The translations under genes were made by a program, and so were the position numbers. The notes below the pieces were generated by a model that was given only the letters and a program-made list of their open reading frames with translations, was not told where the DNA came from and made no database searches. 64,000 nt of DNA from Ruminococcaceae bacterium UBA2854. Its GTDB lineage: Bacteria; Bacillota; Clostridia; Oscillospirales; Acutalibacteraceae. Of this stretch, positions 1 through 8,083 are shown in pieces; the first letter of the stretch is position 1, and each line of letters begins with the position of its first letter. The stretch spans positions 52,456 to 116,455 of the forward strand of contig DEFK01000027.1 of the NCBI GenBank assembly GCA_002350765.1. The letters are read 5' to 3'.

Positions 1-393
1 TTCATCGAGCGCAACACCGCGAAGTGCATCCTCTGCGGACTGTGCGTGAGAAGCTGCCGCGAGGTCATGGACATCCACGCGCTCGGCTTGATGGGAAGAG
101 GCTTCACCACCGAACCCTCCCCCGCCTTCGCGCTCCCGCTCGATCAAACCAAGTGCAACAACTGCGGACTCTGCGTTCAGCTCTGTCCGACAGGCTCGCT
201 TACCGAGAAATTCAACCTCGAAAAACAGGTTCCGCTCGACGAGCAGTATTCCGAGGAGTTTATTGATATCGACGGTAAGAAATCAAGCGTTCTCGTATCA
301 CGCTATAACGGAAAAATCCTCCGCGTTATTCCGAACGACGAGATTTCCCGTAACTGCGGACTTACGAGAGAAGAGCTTCAGGCTAAATTATAA
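1..393 (+). CDS. Iron-sulfur (2x[4Fe-4S]) electron-transfer subunit, 3' end
   Basis: The reading frame is open from base 1, so the true start lies outside the window. Two ferredoxin-type cysteine clusters are visible: CILCGLCVRSC near the start and CNNCGLCVQLCP about 45 residues later, each expected to bind a [4Fe-4S] cluster. This pair occurs in NuoG/HymC-like NADH-linked dehydrogenases, formate dehydrogenases and [FeFe]-hydrogenase partner subunits. About 70 residues follow the second cluster and no H-cluster domain is present, so this is the C-terminus of a smaller electron-transfer subunit rather than the hydrogenase catalytic chain. An internal GTG at 46 lies between the cysteines of the first cluster and is not a credible start. 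The hydrogenase maturation genes at 18-22 kb fit an organism that makes hydrogen, but linkage to them is inference. Confidence 0.7.
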   Translation, partial: FIERNTAKCILCGLCVRSCREVMDIHALGLMGRGFTTEPSPAFALPLDQTKCNNCGLCVQLCPTGSLTEKFNLEKQVPLDEQYSEEFIDIDGKKSSVLVSRYNGKILRVIPNDEISRNCGLTREELQAKL

Positions 394-405
394 TAGAATA
401 ACGTG

Positions 406-438
406 GGCGGCTCTGAATCGTACAGATAAAGAGCCGCC
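406..438 (+). terminator. Terminator-like hairpin after the Fe-S subunit gene
   Basis: GGCGGCTCT (406-414) pairs perfectly with AGAGCCGCC (430-438). The following T run is weak (TTATGTATT), so termination may be partial. Confidence 0.6.
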
Positions 439-472
439 TTATGTATTATAATAGCATTAGATAAGCGAAATT

Positions 473-632
473 GCCGCAAAGCGGCAGCTAAATTATTACT
501 AAAGTAACAGCTATATTTTTCGGTATCCCGAAAAGCTAAATTAAATTCGCTAAAAAGCTTACGAAGTAAATTTAGCTCCGACGGGTATTTAGCTATGCGA
601 AGCATAATTTAGCTTGCGAAGCGAATTTAGCT
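473..632. repeat. Array of mini-hairpins separated by AGCTAAATT / AATTTAGCT
   Basis: AGCTAAATT occurs at 486-494 and 534-542 (variant AGCTATATT at 509-517). Its reverse complement AATTTAGCT occurs at 569-577, 606-614 and 624-632, with a variant ending at 594. The spacers between copies are themselves tiny palindromes, for example GCCGC-AAA-GCGGC (473-485), TTTCGG-TATC-CCGAAA (518-533) and ATGC-GAA-GCAT (595-605). The whole block is a two-armed inverted array able to fold into one long branched stem. It has no coding potential and lies between two terminators. Confidence 0.75.
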
Positions 633-661
633 GAGGCTGACCTGTCGGTCAGCCTCTTTTT
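633..661 (+). terminator. Rho-independent terminator
   Basis: GAGGCTGACC (633-642), loop TGTC, GGTCAGCCTC (647-656), then a run of T. It closes the mini-hairpin array. The rest of the gap to 742 holds nothing recognisable. Confidence 0.8.
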
Positions 662-741
662 GGAGGTAATTCGGTATTATTCAGTTATTTATAAGCGAGG
701 GGTTTGTCCTCACATTCTTATCATATGTCATTTACAAAATT

Positions 742-770
742 TTGTTCATAAAATTGTGCATATATACTAT
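742..770 (+). promoter_or_regulatory. Putative sigma-A promoter of the lipoprotein operon
   Basis: TTGTTC (742-747), 17-bp spacer, TACTAT (765-770). The transcript would begin about 35 bases before the ATG at 815. The spacer contains TTGTGCA (754-760), a 7-mer that recurs in other intergenic regions here. Confidence 0.5.
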
Positions 771-814
771 TGATTTTTAGCTGTTTTTGTAGTATCATCA
801 AGATGGTGATTTAT

Positions 815-1321
815 ATGAAATTAAATAAAAAATTATACTTACTCGGCGCGGGTATTGTAATCGCTTCGCTGATGACTTCCTGCTCGGGTACAGCTTCAAA
901 CGGAAATAACAGCACTACAGCGGCTGAGGAGACCGCGGCATCCGCGGTTCAGCCAACTACCGCGGTTGGCTCCGACAAGAAATCCGAAAGCGCTAAGAGC
1001 TCCGCTACTTCCGCAAAAACTAAAAAGAGCGGTGTTACCGTAAGCGGTAAGTCCTCGGCGACTAAACCCGCCGTTACTGGTAATAAGAAAAAAAGCTCCG
1101 AAACCGCGAGCAAAATAACTTCGAATAGTAAGACGAGCTCGAAGAAAAGCTCGAAATCGACTTCGAAAGCGAGCTCTAAAACTTCTTCGAAGAAGAGTTC
1201 TTCCGCGAAAAAGTCGTCAAGCAATTCGAAAGCAAACACTTCATCAAAAGCAAGTTCAAATAATTCCTCTGACAGCGATGTCGGAAGAGATAATGTGGAG
1301 GTAGATTTTAATGACCTTTAA
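815..1321 (+). CDS. Ser/Lys-rich lipoprotein
   Basis: The start is set at the ATG at 815, which gives a short lipoprotein signal peptide (MKLNKKLYLLGAGIVIASLM) followed by TSC as lipobox; the frame stays open to 770 without adding signal-like residues. After the lipidated Cys come a Thr/Ala/Glu stretch and about 100 residues made almost only of Ser, Lys, Thr and Ala, then an acidic tail ending DVEVDFNDL-like. No globular domain is recognisable. The low-complexity part probably spans or contacts the cell wall. The stop codon overlaps the start of the dockerin gene at 1311, so the two are translationally coupled and head an operon with a kinase, a PqqD protein and a peptidase. Function unknown. 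Confidence 0.7.
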   Translation: MKLNKKLYLLGAGIVIASLMTSCSGTASNGNNSTTAAEETAASAVQPTTAVGSDKKSESAKSSATSAKTKKSGVTVSGKSSATKPAVTGNKKKSSETASKITSNSKTSSKKSSKSTSKASSKTSSKKSSSAKKSSSNSKANTSSKASSNNSSDSDVGRDNVEVDFNDL

Positions 1322-1862
1322 TAAGAAAACAGGAAAAGTATTCGCCGCGGCTTTAGCCGTAGCTATGATAGCGGCGACATCCGCTTCATTAATCGCTAAC
1401 GCCGAAGAAACCGTAAAGCTCGGCGACGTTAACGGCGATACAAGAGTAAACGTTTTAGACGCTACCATTATCCAGAAGGTAACAGCTAAATTAATAGAAG
1501 CTCCCGAGAATTACGAGAAGGCGGGCGACGTTAACGGCGATAAGACCGTAAATGTTAAAGACGCTACTCTTATTCAGAAATACACCGCTAAGATTATCGA
1601 CAAGTTCCCCGCTGAGGAAGGCGGAGTTATTGTGGACGAAACCACCGTTCCCGAAACCGAGGAAACAGGCGCTACCACGGCTACGGAGCCTAAGCCTTCC
1701 GAGGGTACAACTCCCGCCGAGACGACCGAAACGGTTAAACCCACGGAGACAACCGTTAAACCCGTGGAACCGACAACAGCGGCAGTTGAGCCGACTACAG
1801 CACCTTCCACTCAGCCCTCTACAGATGAAGACGGTTGGGAACATAAGATTTATCAGCCGTGA
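1311..1862 (+). CDS. Secreted protein with N-terminal dockerin type I domain
   Basis: 183 residues. A signal peptide (about residues 1-31, ending SLIANA) is followed by a complete dockerin: two calcium-binding repeats GDVNGDTRVNVLDATIIQK and GDVNGDKTVNVKDATLIQK (about residues 38-98). In both, the D-x-N-x-D loop and the closing Asp are intact. The rest is a Thr/Pro/Glu-rich linker and a short aromatic tail. Dockerins normally sit at the end of an enzyme and dock it to a cohesin scaffold; here there is no catalytic domain and the dockerin is at the N-terminus. Cohesin-like modules are encoded at 12.6 and 28.7 kb in this window, so a local partner is possible (inference). The stop overlaps the GTG start of the next gene (GTGA). 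Confidence 0.85.
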   Translation: MTFNKKTGKVFAAALAVAMIAATSASLIANAEETVKLGDVNGDTRVNVLDATIIQKVTAKLIEAPENYEKAGDVNGDKTVNVKDATLIQKYTAKIIDKFPAEEGGVIVDETTVPETEETGATTATEPKPSEGTTPAETTETVKPTETTVKPVEPTTAAVEPTTAPSTQPSTDEDGWEHKIYQP

Positions 1863-2569
1863 TATTCAGGTATAAAATTGCCGATATCGTTTTTGACGCT
1901 GATATAAAGTATAAATATACTTATAATATAATGAAGGATTACCTCGTAGACGACGAGCCTGCGAGGTTCTCCATTGTTATAACCGACGAGGATATAGAGA
2001 ACGAAAGAAAGCTTTCTCCCCACAACCTTAGCGACGCGGGTTACGAAAGTACAGCGGTTTACCGTAAGTTTATCTACGAGATTATGGATAAATACGACGC
2101 GTTTTTCTTTCACTGTTCCTCGATTGAGGTTGACGGTAAGGCAATAATGTTTACCGCTAAAAGCGGTACGGGAAAGAGTACCCACCGAAATCTCTGGATG
2201 AAGAATTTCGGCGACAAGGTAAAAATAATAAATGATGATAAACCCGTTATACGAAAAGTCGACGGAGTTTTTTATGTTTACGGAACGCCGTGGCGAGGCA
2301 AGGAGTCTATGGGAGTTAATACAAAGGTTCCCGCCAAGGCTCTGTGCTTTCTGTCGAGAGCGGAGAAAAACTATATCGGCCCGATTAAGACGAGCGATGT
2401 CGTCGCTAAAGCGCTTAACCAGACCGTGCGTCCGTCGGATGTACGTCTTATGGGAAATCTTCTCGATTTACTCGACGGCTTTTTACAGCAGGTAAAATGC
2501 TACGATTTAAGGGTGAATATGGACGACGAGGCGGCTATTGTCGCGTATAACGAGATTATGAAGGATTAA
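1859..2569 (+). CDS. HPr-kinase-like Ser kinase domain protein
   Basis: 236 residues starting at a GTG that overlaps the previous stop. It carries a P-loop TAKSGTGKST (residues 99-108) and the acidic pair NDDKP (about 125-129), both hallmarks of the HPr kinase/phosphorylase C-terminal fold. It lacks the N-terminal HPrK domain and is shorter than true HprK (about 310 residues). Stand-alone proteins of this kind accompany PqqD-like proteins and peptidases in lasso-peptide and other RiPP clusters, where some phosphorylate the peptide. The next two genes are exactly a PqqD protein and an S26-type peptidase. The substrate is unknown; a Ser-rich secreted product of the same operon is one candidate (inference). 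Confidence 0.75.
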   Translation: MIFRYKIADIVFDADIKYKYTYNIMKDYLVDDEPARFSIVITDEDIENERKLSPHNLSDAGYESTAVYRKFIYEIMDKYDAFFFHCSSIEVDGKAIMFTAKSGTGKSTHRNLWMKNFGDKVKIINDDKPVIRKVDGVFYVYGTPWRGKESMGVNTKVPAKALCFLSRAEKNYIGPIKTSDVVAKALNQTVRPSDVRLMGNLLDLLDGFLQQVKCYDLRVNMDDEAAIVAYNEIMKD

Positions 2570-2571
2570 AT

Positions 2572-2838
2572 ATGAAAGTAAAAGAAGGATTTTTGCTAAG
2601 GAGCTTCGGCGACGATTCTGTCGTGGTCGCTGTAGGAGAGGGCTCCGAAGATTTTAATAAGCTTATTACGCTGAACTCGGTAGGCGCTTTTATCTTTAAA
2701 GCCTTATCCGAGGATTTAACCCGCGATGGCTTGGCGGAAAAGGTCGTAGACCATTACGATATAGATAAAGCTACAGCCGAGCGTGACTGCGATATGTTTA
2801 TCCAAAAGCTAACGGATGCGGGACTTATAGATGCCTAA
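2572..2838 (+). CDS. PqqD family peptide-chaperone-like protein
   Basis: 88 residues, 2 bases after the kinase gene and overlapping the peptidase gene. The sequence shows the PqqD/RRE winged-helix pattern: a short beta-rich N-terminus, LNSVGAFIFKAL (about residues 34-45) and a C-terminal helix ending FIQKLTDAGLIDA. PqqD proteins bind leader peptides of ribosomally made, modified peptides and present them to modifying enzymes. No radical SAM or cyclase gene is adjacent, so what this protein would present is open. Confidence 0.8.
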   Translation: MKVKEGFLLRSFGDDSVVVAVGEGSEDFNKLITLNSVGAFIFKALSEDLTRDGLAEKVVDHYDIDKATAERDCDMFIQKLTDAGLIDA

Positions 2839-3292
2839 AAGAATAGAGGATATAATCCGTGAACGCGGATTTTATATAACAAAAACCAAGGGTACGAGTA
2901 TGTACCCGCTTATTAAGGGCGACTGCAGCGACGTTTGTATCGTAAGGATAGACGGCGATATAAAGAAATATGACGTAGTTCTGTATATAAGGGAAAGCGG
3001 AGAGTATGTTATGCACCGTGTTCTCGATATAAAGGACGAAGGCTGTGTTTGCTGCGGCGATAACCAGTGGGAGCTCGAGTACGGCGTTACACGCGATATG
3101 ATTATCGGCAGGCTCGATTCGTGGTATAAAAACGGCGAAAGGCATACTGTATCGGATAAAAGCTATCTAAGGTACGTAAAAATCTGGTGTATGTCTTTAA
3201 AGCTGAGAAAGCTTATGCTTAAAACCGTCCGTTTAAAATGGAAGCTTAAAGAATTTTGTTATAAGAAATATAAAAAAGTATTTAAAGGGTAA
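2831..3292 (+). CDS. S24/S26-type signal-peptidase-like protein (Ser-His type)
   Basis: 153 residues. The catalytic Ser motif KGTSMYPLI (Ser23) is present. In place of the Lys of bacterial leader peptidase there is YVMHRV (His62), the arrangement of the SipW/archaeal/eukaryotic S26B branch. GDNQWELEYGV (about 76-86) matches the later conserved box. There is no N-terminal membrane anchor; instead the last 40 residues are strongly basic (KLRKLMLKTVRLKWKLKEF) and may bind membrane. The ATG lies inside the pqqD-like gene, indicating coupling. A role in maturing a secreted product of this operon is inference. Confidence 0.75.
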   Translation: MPKRIEDIIRERGFYITKTKGTSMYPLIKGDCSDVCIVRIDGDIKKYDVVLYIRESGEYVMHRVLDIKDEGCVCCGDNQWELEYGVTRDMIIGRLDSWYKNGERHTVSDKSYLRYVKIWCMSLKLRKLMLKTVRLKWKLKEFCYKKYKKVFKG

Positions 3293-3295
3293 TTA

Positions 3296-4153
3296 ATGGA
3301 GAATGTAATTACAGTAAAAAATATGCGCGAGAGCGACGCTTTTACAATCAATACCTCCGTAAGCGGACAGGAGCTGATGCTTCGAGCCGCTGCGGGAGTA
3401 TATAACAGCGTTAAGTGGAGCGGTAATATCGCGATTGTCTGCGGAAGCGGTAATAACGGCGGCGACGGTTACGCCTTAGCCGAGATTCTTGTTGACAACG
3501 GCTTTAGCCCCGTTGTTCTGCGGTTAAGCGAAAAGCTTTCCGAGGACGGAGCGTATTATTACAACCGCTGTAAAAATAAAGGCGTAAGAGAAGCCTTTTG
3601 CGACGAGTTTACGGAGTTCTCCGCTTACGATATTATCGTAGACTGTATTCTCGGAACGGGATTTTCGGGCGAGCTAAGGGAAGATATGATAAACCTTATC
3701 GAGAATATAAACCGTTCTCCCGCCTATAAAGTCAGCGTGGATATTAACAGCGGGCTTTCGGGAGCTAACGGAACCGCGCGTCCTATAGCCGTAAAATCCG
3801 ATTTAACCGTTTCTGTCGGATACTATAAAACGGGAATGTTTTTAAACGACGCCGACTTATATATTGGCTCGCTGAAGAATATAGATATAGGGATAAAGCT
3901 TTTAAGAAAGCAGTTTTATCTTCTCGATAAAGACGAGCTTAGCCCGTTTACGGGTTATTCGAGCGTTAATCTGCCCTATAAGAAATTCGCTCTGGAATAC
4001 GCTACCGACGAGGATGAGTTCAGGAGAAGTCCTATTAAGGTTGTTTCCAAGGAAAGCTGCGACAGCGGCAGGATATTTGTTGTCGATTACGGAAAAAGCA
4101 AGCTTATAGTCGATCAGACTTACGTTTATTTCCAGTCGGACAACGTTAAGTAA
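3296..4153 (+). CDS. nnrE: NAD(P)H-hydrate epimerase (YjeF N-domain)
   Basis: 285 residues. The Rossmann-like YjeF N-terminal domain is clear: IAIVCGSGNNGGDGYALAEIL (about residues 46-66), VDCILGTGFSGELRE, and SVDINSGLSGANG (about 147-159). The domain interconverts R and S epimers of damaged NAD(P)HX so that a dehydratase can repair them. The partner dehydratase domain, often fused, is absent from the gene and the window. The last 60-80 residues resemble nothing I recognise. It starts 3 bases after the peptidase gene and closes the tightly packed part of the operon. This is the only member with a housekeeping role. Confidence 0.85.
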   Translation: MENVITVKNMRESDAFTINTSVSGQELMLRAAAGVYNSVKWSGNIAIVCGSGNNGGDGYALAEILVDNGFSPVVLRLSEKLSEDGAYYYNRCKNKGVREAFCDEFTEFSAYDIIVDCILGTGFSGELREDMINLIENINRSPAYKVSVDINSGLSGANGTARPIAVKSDLTVSVGYYKTGMFLNDADLYIGSLKNIDIGIKLLRKQFYLLDKDELSPFTGYSSVNLPYKKFALEYATDEDEFRRSPIKVVSKESCDSGRIFVVDYGKSKLIVDQTYVYFQSDNVK

Positions 4154-4185
4154 TGCGCAATTATACTATATAAGGAGAAAATAAA

Positions 4186-5013
4186 ATGGAGTTAAGAGGT
4201 AACAAGAATACGAATATTACAAATCTCGAGCTTTTAAAAGCTATTGAGGAGATGCAGGCAAATAATAATCCCGATACAGTTAATCATATGATTGACTGTG
4301 TAATGAACGCGCAGTTTATTACCCCGGGTAATGTGTCGAAGCCGCAGAACGTAGCTAAAACCGATAAAAACGGAAGTACGGTTATGCAGCAGGAAACGCA
4401 GGTTCAGTTCCAGCTTATCGAAAACCAGAATAAGGAAAAGTTTTTCCCCGCGTTTACCGACCAGGAGGAAAAGAAGAAATGGACGGCTTCCGAGGGCAAA
4501 AGCGATGTTGTTATGACTTTTGACGGATATGCCGAGGTGCTTTCCGAGAAGGACTGCGAGGTAAAGGGCTTTGTAATCAACCCCTTCGGTAAGAGCGTAG
4601 CTTTCCCGAGAGATATGGTTATGTCGCTTAAAAAGCAGAAAGCCGAAAGACAGCAGAATGCGGGCGGCTTACAGCAGCAGACGCTTACCGCTGACGATAA
4701 CGTTCAGATCGGCGATCCCGATCCCGATAACTATCCTATAGATATGATGGCGTCTATTATCAACTTCTTACAGGAAAGAGACGACGTAGACAGCGCTTAT
4801 CTTAAGATGTTTAAGCGCGAGCAGGATGAAAAGCCCAGCTATCTCGTTATTGTAGATTTCGAGGGCGATAAAATGGAAGAAATATTCAAGGGTATTTCGA
4901 TGAGCGCGTCTCCGCATTTAGGCGGATTCCAGCTTTCGATGATGCCTTATAATATCCCGTTCGCTCAGAAGGCGGTTGAAGATATTGATCCGTTCTACTC
5001 GGCGGAGGATTGA
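4186..5013 (+). CDS. SseB family protein
   Basis: 275 residues with a good ribosome site (AAGGAG). The central part (QFQLIENQNKEKFFPAFTD, then VVMTFDGYAEVL and GFVINPFGKSVAFPRDM) matches the SseB N-terminal domain, first described as an enhanced-serine-sensitivity protein; its biochemical role is not settled. A second domain in the last 90 residues (DVDSAYLKMFKREQDEKPSYLVIVDF) resembles the SseB C-terminal domain. It is probably cytosolic. It follows nnrE by 32 bases and is followed by a terminator. Confidence 0.8.
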   Translation: MELRGNKNTNITNLELLKAIEEMQANNNPDTVNHMIDCVMNAQFITPGNVSKPQNVAKTDKNGSTVMQQETQVQFQLIENQNKEKFFPAFTDQEEKKKWTASEGKSDVVMTFDGYAEVLSEKDCEVKGFVINPFGKSVAFPRDMVMSLKKQKAERQQNAGGLQQQTLTADDNVQIGDPDPDNYPIDMMASIINFLQERDDVDSAYLKMFKREQDEKPSYLVIVDFEGDKMEEIFKGISMSASPHLGGFQLSMMPYNIPFAQKAVEDIDPFYSAED

Positions 5014-5029
5014 TACTAAGGTTTTATTT

Positions 5030-5060
5030 AGCCGATTTACTACTGTAAATCGGCTTTTGG
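5030..5060 (+). terminator. Rho-independent terminator after sseB
   Basis: AGCCGATTTA (5030-5039) pairs with TAAATCGGCT (5046-5055), followed by TTTGGTTT. It ends only 12 bases before the next start codon. Confidence 0.8.
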
Positions 5061-5066
5061 TTTAAT

Positions 5067-5987
5067 ATGAGAGATTTAATAAAGAATAAGTATTTTTCAT
5101 ATTTAGGCGCGCTTATATGCGTTATGCTGTGGGGAACGGCGTTTCCGCTTATAAAGCTCGGGTATTCAGAGCTGAAAATCGAGGAATCGGACGCCGCCTC
5201 TAAGCTGCTTTTCGCGGGGGAGAGGTTCGTGCTCGCGGGCGTGCTGGTTTTTATAGCGGGATTAATAATTTATAGAAAACCGCCGCTTGTAAAGAAAAAG
5301 GATTTAGCGCCTGTCGCGCTTTTGGGAATAGTCCAGACCACCCTGCAATATCTTTTCGCCTATATAGGCGTAGGGTTCACCACAGCCGTTAACACCTCGA
5401 TTATAACGGGAACGGTTTCTATAATTTCCGTATTGCTCGCCGCCGTATTTTTCAGGAACGATAAGCTCAGCCTGCTAAAGGTATCGGGCTGTATTCTCGG
5501 CTTAGCGGGAGTTGTAAGCGTAAATCTTTTCGATTTTTCGCTGAGCTCGGTTACTTTTTTCGGAGATATAATCGTTTTGCTCTCCGCGTTTTCGGGAGCG
5601 TTCGGAAATATAATCACAAAAAAGATTTCCGAGAATAAAAATCCAACCGCGGTAACGGCTCTCCAGCTTTTTATCGGCGGATTGATTTTGCTTATTATCG
5701 GCTTTGTATTCGGCGGTACTACCGTGTTTAACTTTAATTCGCTTGTGATTCTTATATGGCTTTCGGTAGTGTCCTCAGTCAGCTTTTTACTGTGGACGGC
5801 GCTTTTAAAGTATCATCCCGTAAGCAGGATTACGATTTTTACAATGCTCGTGCCCGTATTCGGTACACTGTGGAGCTTTATACTTCTCGGCGAGGATATT
5901 ATGCGGGCGGAAAATCTTATTTCGCTTCTGCTGATATCGCTCGGAATAGTTTTGGTAAATCTGAAAGGCAGTAAAAATGAAGATTAA
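5067..5987 (+). CDS. DMT superfamily (EamA) transporter
   Basis: 306 residues with about ten hydrophobic segments in two EamA repeats. The first repeat contains VMLWGTAFPLIKLG and the second AFSGAFGNIITKKIS. This family exports amino acids, metabolites or drugs; the substrate cannot be read from sequence. The ATG lies a few bases after an intrinsic terminator, leaving almost no room for a promoter or separate leader. The stop overlaps the ATG of the HAD phosphatase gene. Confidence 0.85.
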   Translation: MRDLIKNKYFSYLGALICVMLWGTAFPLIKLGYSELKIEESDAASKLLFAGERFVLAGVLVFIAGLIIYRKPPLVKKKDLAPVALLGIVQTTLQYLFAYIGVGFTTAVNTSIITGTVSIISVLLAAVFFRNDKLSLLKVSGCILGLAGVVSVNLFDFSLSSVTFFGDIIVLLSAFSGAFGNIITKKISENKNPTAVTALQLFIGGLILLIIGFVFGGTTVFNFNSLVILIWLSVVSSVSFLLWTALLKYHPVSRITIFTMLVPVFGTLWSFILLGEDIMRAENLISLLLISLGIVLVNLKGSKNED

Positions 5988-6651
5988 AGGCGTAATTTTT
6001 GATATGGACGGCGTACTGCTCGACAGCGAAAAATACTATGTACGATTCTGGAGCGAGGCGGGGAAAGCCTGCGGATATCCTTTCGAGAATAAACACGCGC
6101 TCGCTATAAGAAGTATGGCTCGTCCGTACGCGATAGAACGGCTGAAAGGTTTTTTCGGAGAGAGCTTCGATTACGATATGGTGAGGAATAAGCGTATAGA
6201 GCTTATGGACGAATATGTTAACGAAAACGGGATCGAGCTAAAGCCTTACGCCGAATATATACTGAATTATCTTAAAGAAAAAGGGTACAAAACCGCGCTT
6301 GCGACGGCAACGCCTCCCGCGAGAGCGGAAAGATATTTAAACAAGGTCGGCTTGTACGGTTACTTCGACGAAATTGTAACCGCGTCAATGGTAAAAAGAG
6401 GAAAGCCCGAGCCCGATATCTACGAGCTCGCCGCTTCGAAGCTGGGTCTGAATCCCGAAAACTGTCTGGCAGTTGAGGACAGCCCGAACGGCGCTTTGTC
6501 GGCACTTGACGCGGGATGTGTTACGGTGATTGTACCTGATATGGATACGCCCGAGGGCGAAATCCTTAGCAGGGTTTATAAAGTTGCCGACGACCTTAAA
6601 GAGGTTGTCGCGCTTATCGAGAAAATAAACGAGGAGAGTGGACGCTATTAG
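5977..6651 (+). CDS. HAD-IA phosphatase, beta-phosphoglucomutase-like
   Basis: 224 residues. Motif I is GVIFDMDGVLLDSE (Asp9/Asp11), motif II is LATATPPAR, motif III is KRGKPEPDIYELAA and motif IV is CLAVEDSPNGALSALDAG. The helical cap and length match phosphatases and beta-phosphoglucomutases that act on small sugar phosphates. It overlaps the transporter gene upstream and the symporter gene downstream, so the three form one transcript. Confidence 0.85.
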   Translation: MKIKGVIFDMDGVLLDSEKYYVRFWSEAGKACGYPFENKHALAIRSMARPYAIERLKGFFGESFDYDMVRNKRIELMDEYVNENGIELKPYAEYILNYLKEKGYKTALATATPPARAERYLNKVGLYGYFDEIVTASMVKRGKPEPDIYELAASKLGLNPENCLAVEDSPNGALSALDAGCVTVIVPDMDTPEGEILSRVYKVADDLKEVVALIEKINEESGRY

Positions 6652-8050
6652 TATTATTTCAAACGCTGTGGATGTGGTACACGATTATATCGGTTTTATT
6701 ATGATATTCCTGCTTATGGGAGCTCATCTTTTTATGACCGTTCGTACCCGTTTTGTACAGCGAAAGACCTTTAAGGCGATAAAGCTTTCGGTTACTAAGG
6801 ATTCCGATTCGCACGGCGATATAAGTCCGTTCCAGTCACTTGCAACGGCGCTTGCCTCGACTATCGGAACAGGAAATATCATAGGCGTCGGAACAGCGAT
6901 AGCCCTGGGCGGCCCGGGCGCTGTGCTCTGGTGCTGGCTTACGGGTGTGTTCGGAATCGCCACAAAATACGCCGAGTCGCTTCTTGCGGTAAAATACCGT
7001 GTAGAATCTAAGGACGGACGTATGCTCGGCGGAGCGATGTACATACTCGAACGCGGCTTAAAAATGAAATGGCTCGGCGTACTGTTCGCGTTATTCGCGC
7101 TTTTCGCGTCGTTCGGAATAGGCTCGGGAGTACAGGTTAACGCTATCTCGAGTATTATGAACAGCGCCTTTAATTCTAAAGACGCGCTGATGATAAATAT
7201 GTTCGGACATGATTTGTCCGTTGTATCCGTTATTGTCGGCGTTGTTATCGCGTTAATTACCGCGGCGGTTATCTTCGGCGGAATAAAATCGGTATCTAAG
7301 GTTTGCGAGATACTCGTTCCCGCTATGGCGGCTATGTATATAATCGGCTGCCTTATTATACTTGTAATGAATTTCGTTTATATCGGCGACGCTATAGTTC
7401 TTATCGTAAAATCCGCGTTTTCACCGCAAGCGGCAACGGGCGGCTTTATCGGCTCGACAATTATGATAGCCGCGCGCTACGGAATAGCGAGAGGATTATT
7501 CTCGAATGAATCGGGAATGGGCTCGGCTCCGATCGTAGCTTCTGCGGCTCAAACCCGCAACAGCGTCCGTCAGGCGATGATTTCCTCGACGGGAACATTC
7601 TGGGATACGGTTGTCGTATGTCTTATTACGGGACTGGTGCTCGTAAGCTCGGTGGTTAAAGATCCGTCATCGTTCCACGGCGTAGACGGCGATAAGCTTA
7701 CGTTTATGGCGTTTCAACAGCTTCCGTATATCGGAACGCCTATTCTTGTAATCGGAATAGTGGCGTTTGCGTATTCAACGGTTCTCGGCTGGTCGTACTA
7801 CGGCGAGCGATGTGTTGAGTATCTTTTCGGAACGAAAGGTATGATACCCTACAGGATATTCTTTGTTCTGGTACTTCTTATCGCGCCCGTAATCTCTCTC
7901 GATTTGGTATGGACGCTGTCTGATATCTTCAACTCGCTTATGGCTATACCTAACCTCGTAGCGCTGGTATTGCTGTCGGGAGTGGTGGTTAAGGAAACGA
8001 ACTACTATCTCTACGGCAACAGGCTCGATGAATACGATAAAAGTATTTAA
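6638..8050 (+). CDS. Sodium:alanine/glycine symporter (AGCS family)
   Basis: 470 residues with a GTG start inside the preceding gene. About ten membrane segments are visible, with the family signature SPFQSLATALASTIGTGNIIGVGTA (in part; residues 66-90) and the later NESGMGSAPIVASAA. AGCS proteins take up alanine or glycine with sodium. Length is normal for the family. Confidence 0.9.
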   Translation: MDAISIISNAVDVVHDYIGFIMIFLLMGAHLFMTVRTRFVQRKTFKAIKLSVTKDSDSHGDISPFQSLATALASTIGTGNIIGVGTAIALGGPGAVLWCWLTGVFGIATKYAESLLAVKYRVESKDGRMLGGAMYILERGLKMKWLGVLFALFALFASFGIGSGVQVNAISSIMNSAFNSKDALMINMFGHDLSVVSVIVGVVIALITAAVIFGGIKSVSKVCEILVPAMAAMYIIGCLIILVMNFVYIGDAIVLIVKSAFSPQAATGGFIGSTIMIAARYGIARGLFSNESGMGSAPIVASAAQTRNSVRQAMISSTGTFWDTVVVCLITGLVLVSSVVKDPSSFHGVDGDKLTFMAFQQLPYIGTPILVIGIVAFAYSTVLGWSYYGERCVEYLFGTKGMIPYRIFFVLVLLIAPVISLDLVWTLSDIFNSLMAIPNLVALVLLSGVVVKETNYYLYGNRLDEYDKSI

Positions 8051-8056
8051 ACAAGA

Positions 8057-8080
8057 AAAGCGGCTCGATTGAGCCGCTTT
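8057..8080. terminator. Bidirectional terminator between convergent genes
   Basis: AAAGCGGCTC (8057-8066), loop GATT, GAGCCGCTTT (8071-8080). It serves the symporter on the plus strand and the Nudix gene on the minus strand. Confidence 0.8.
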
Positions 8081-8083
8081 AAT

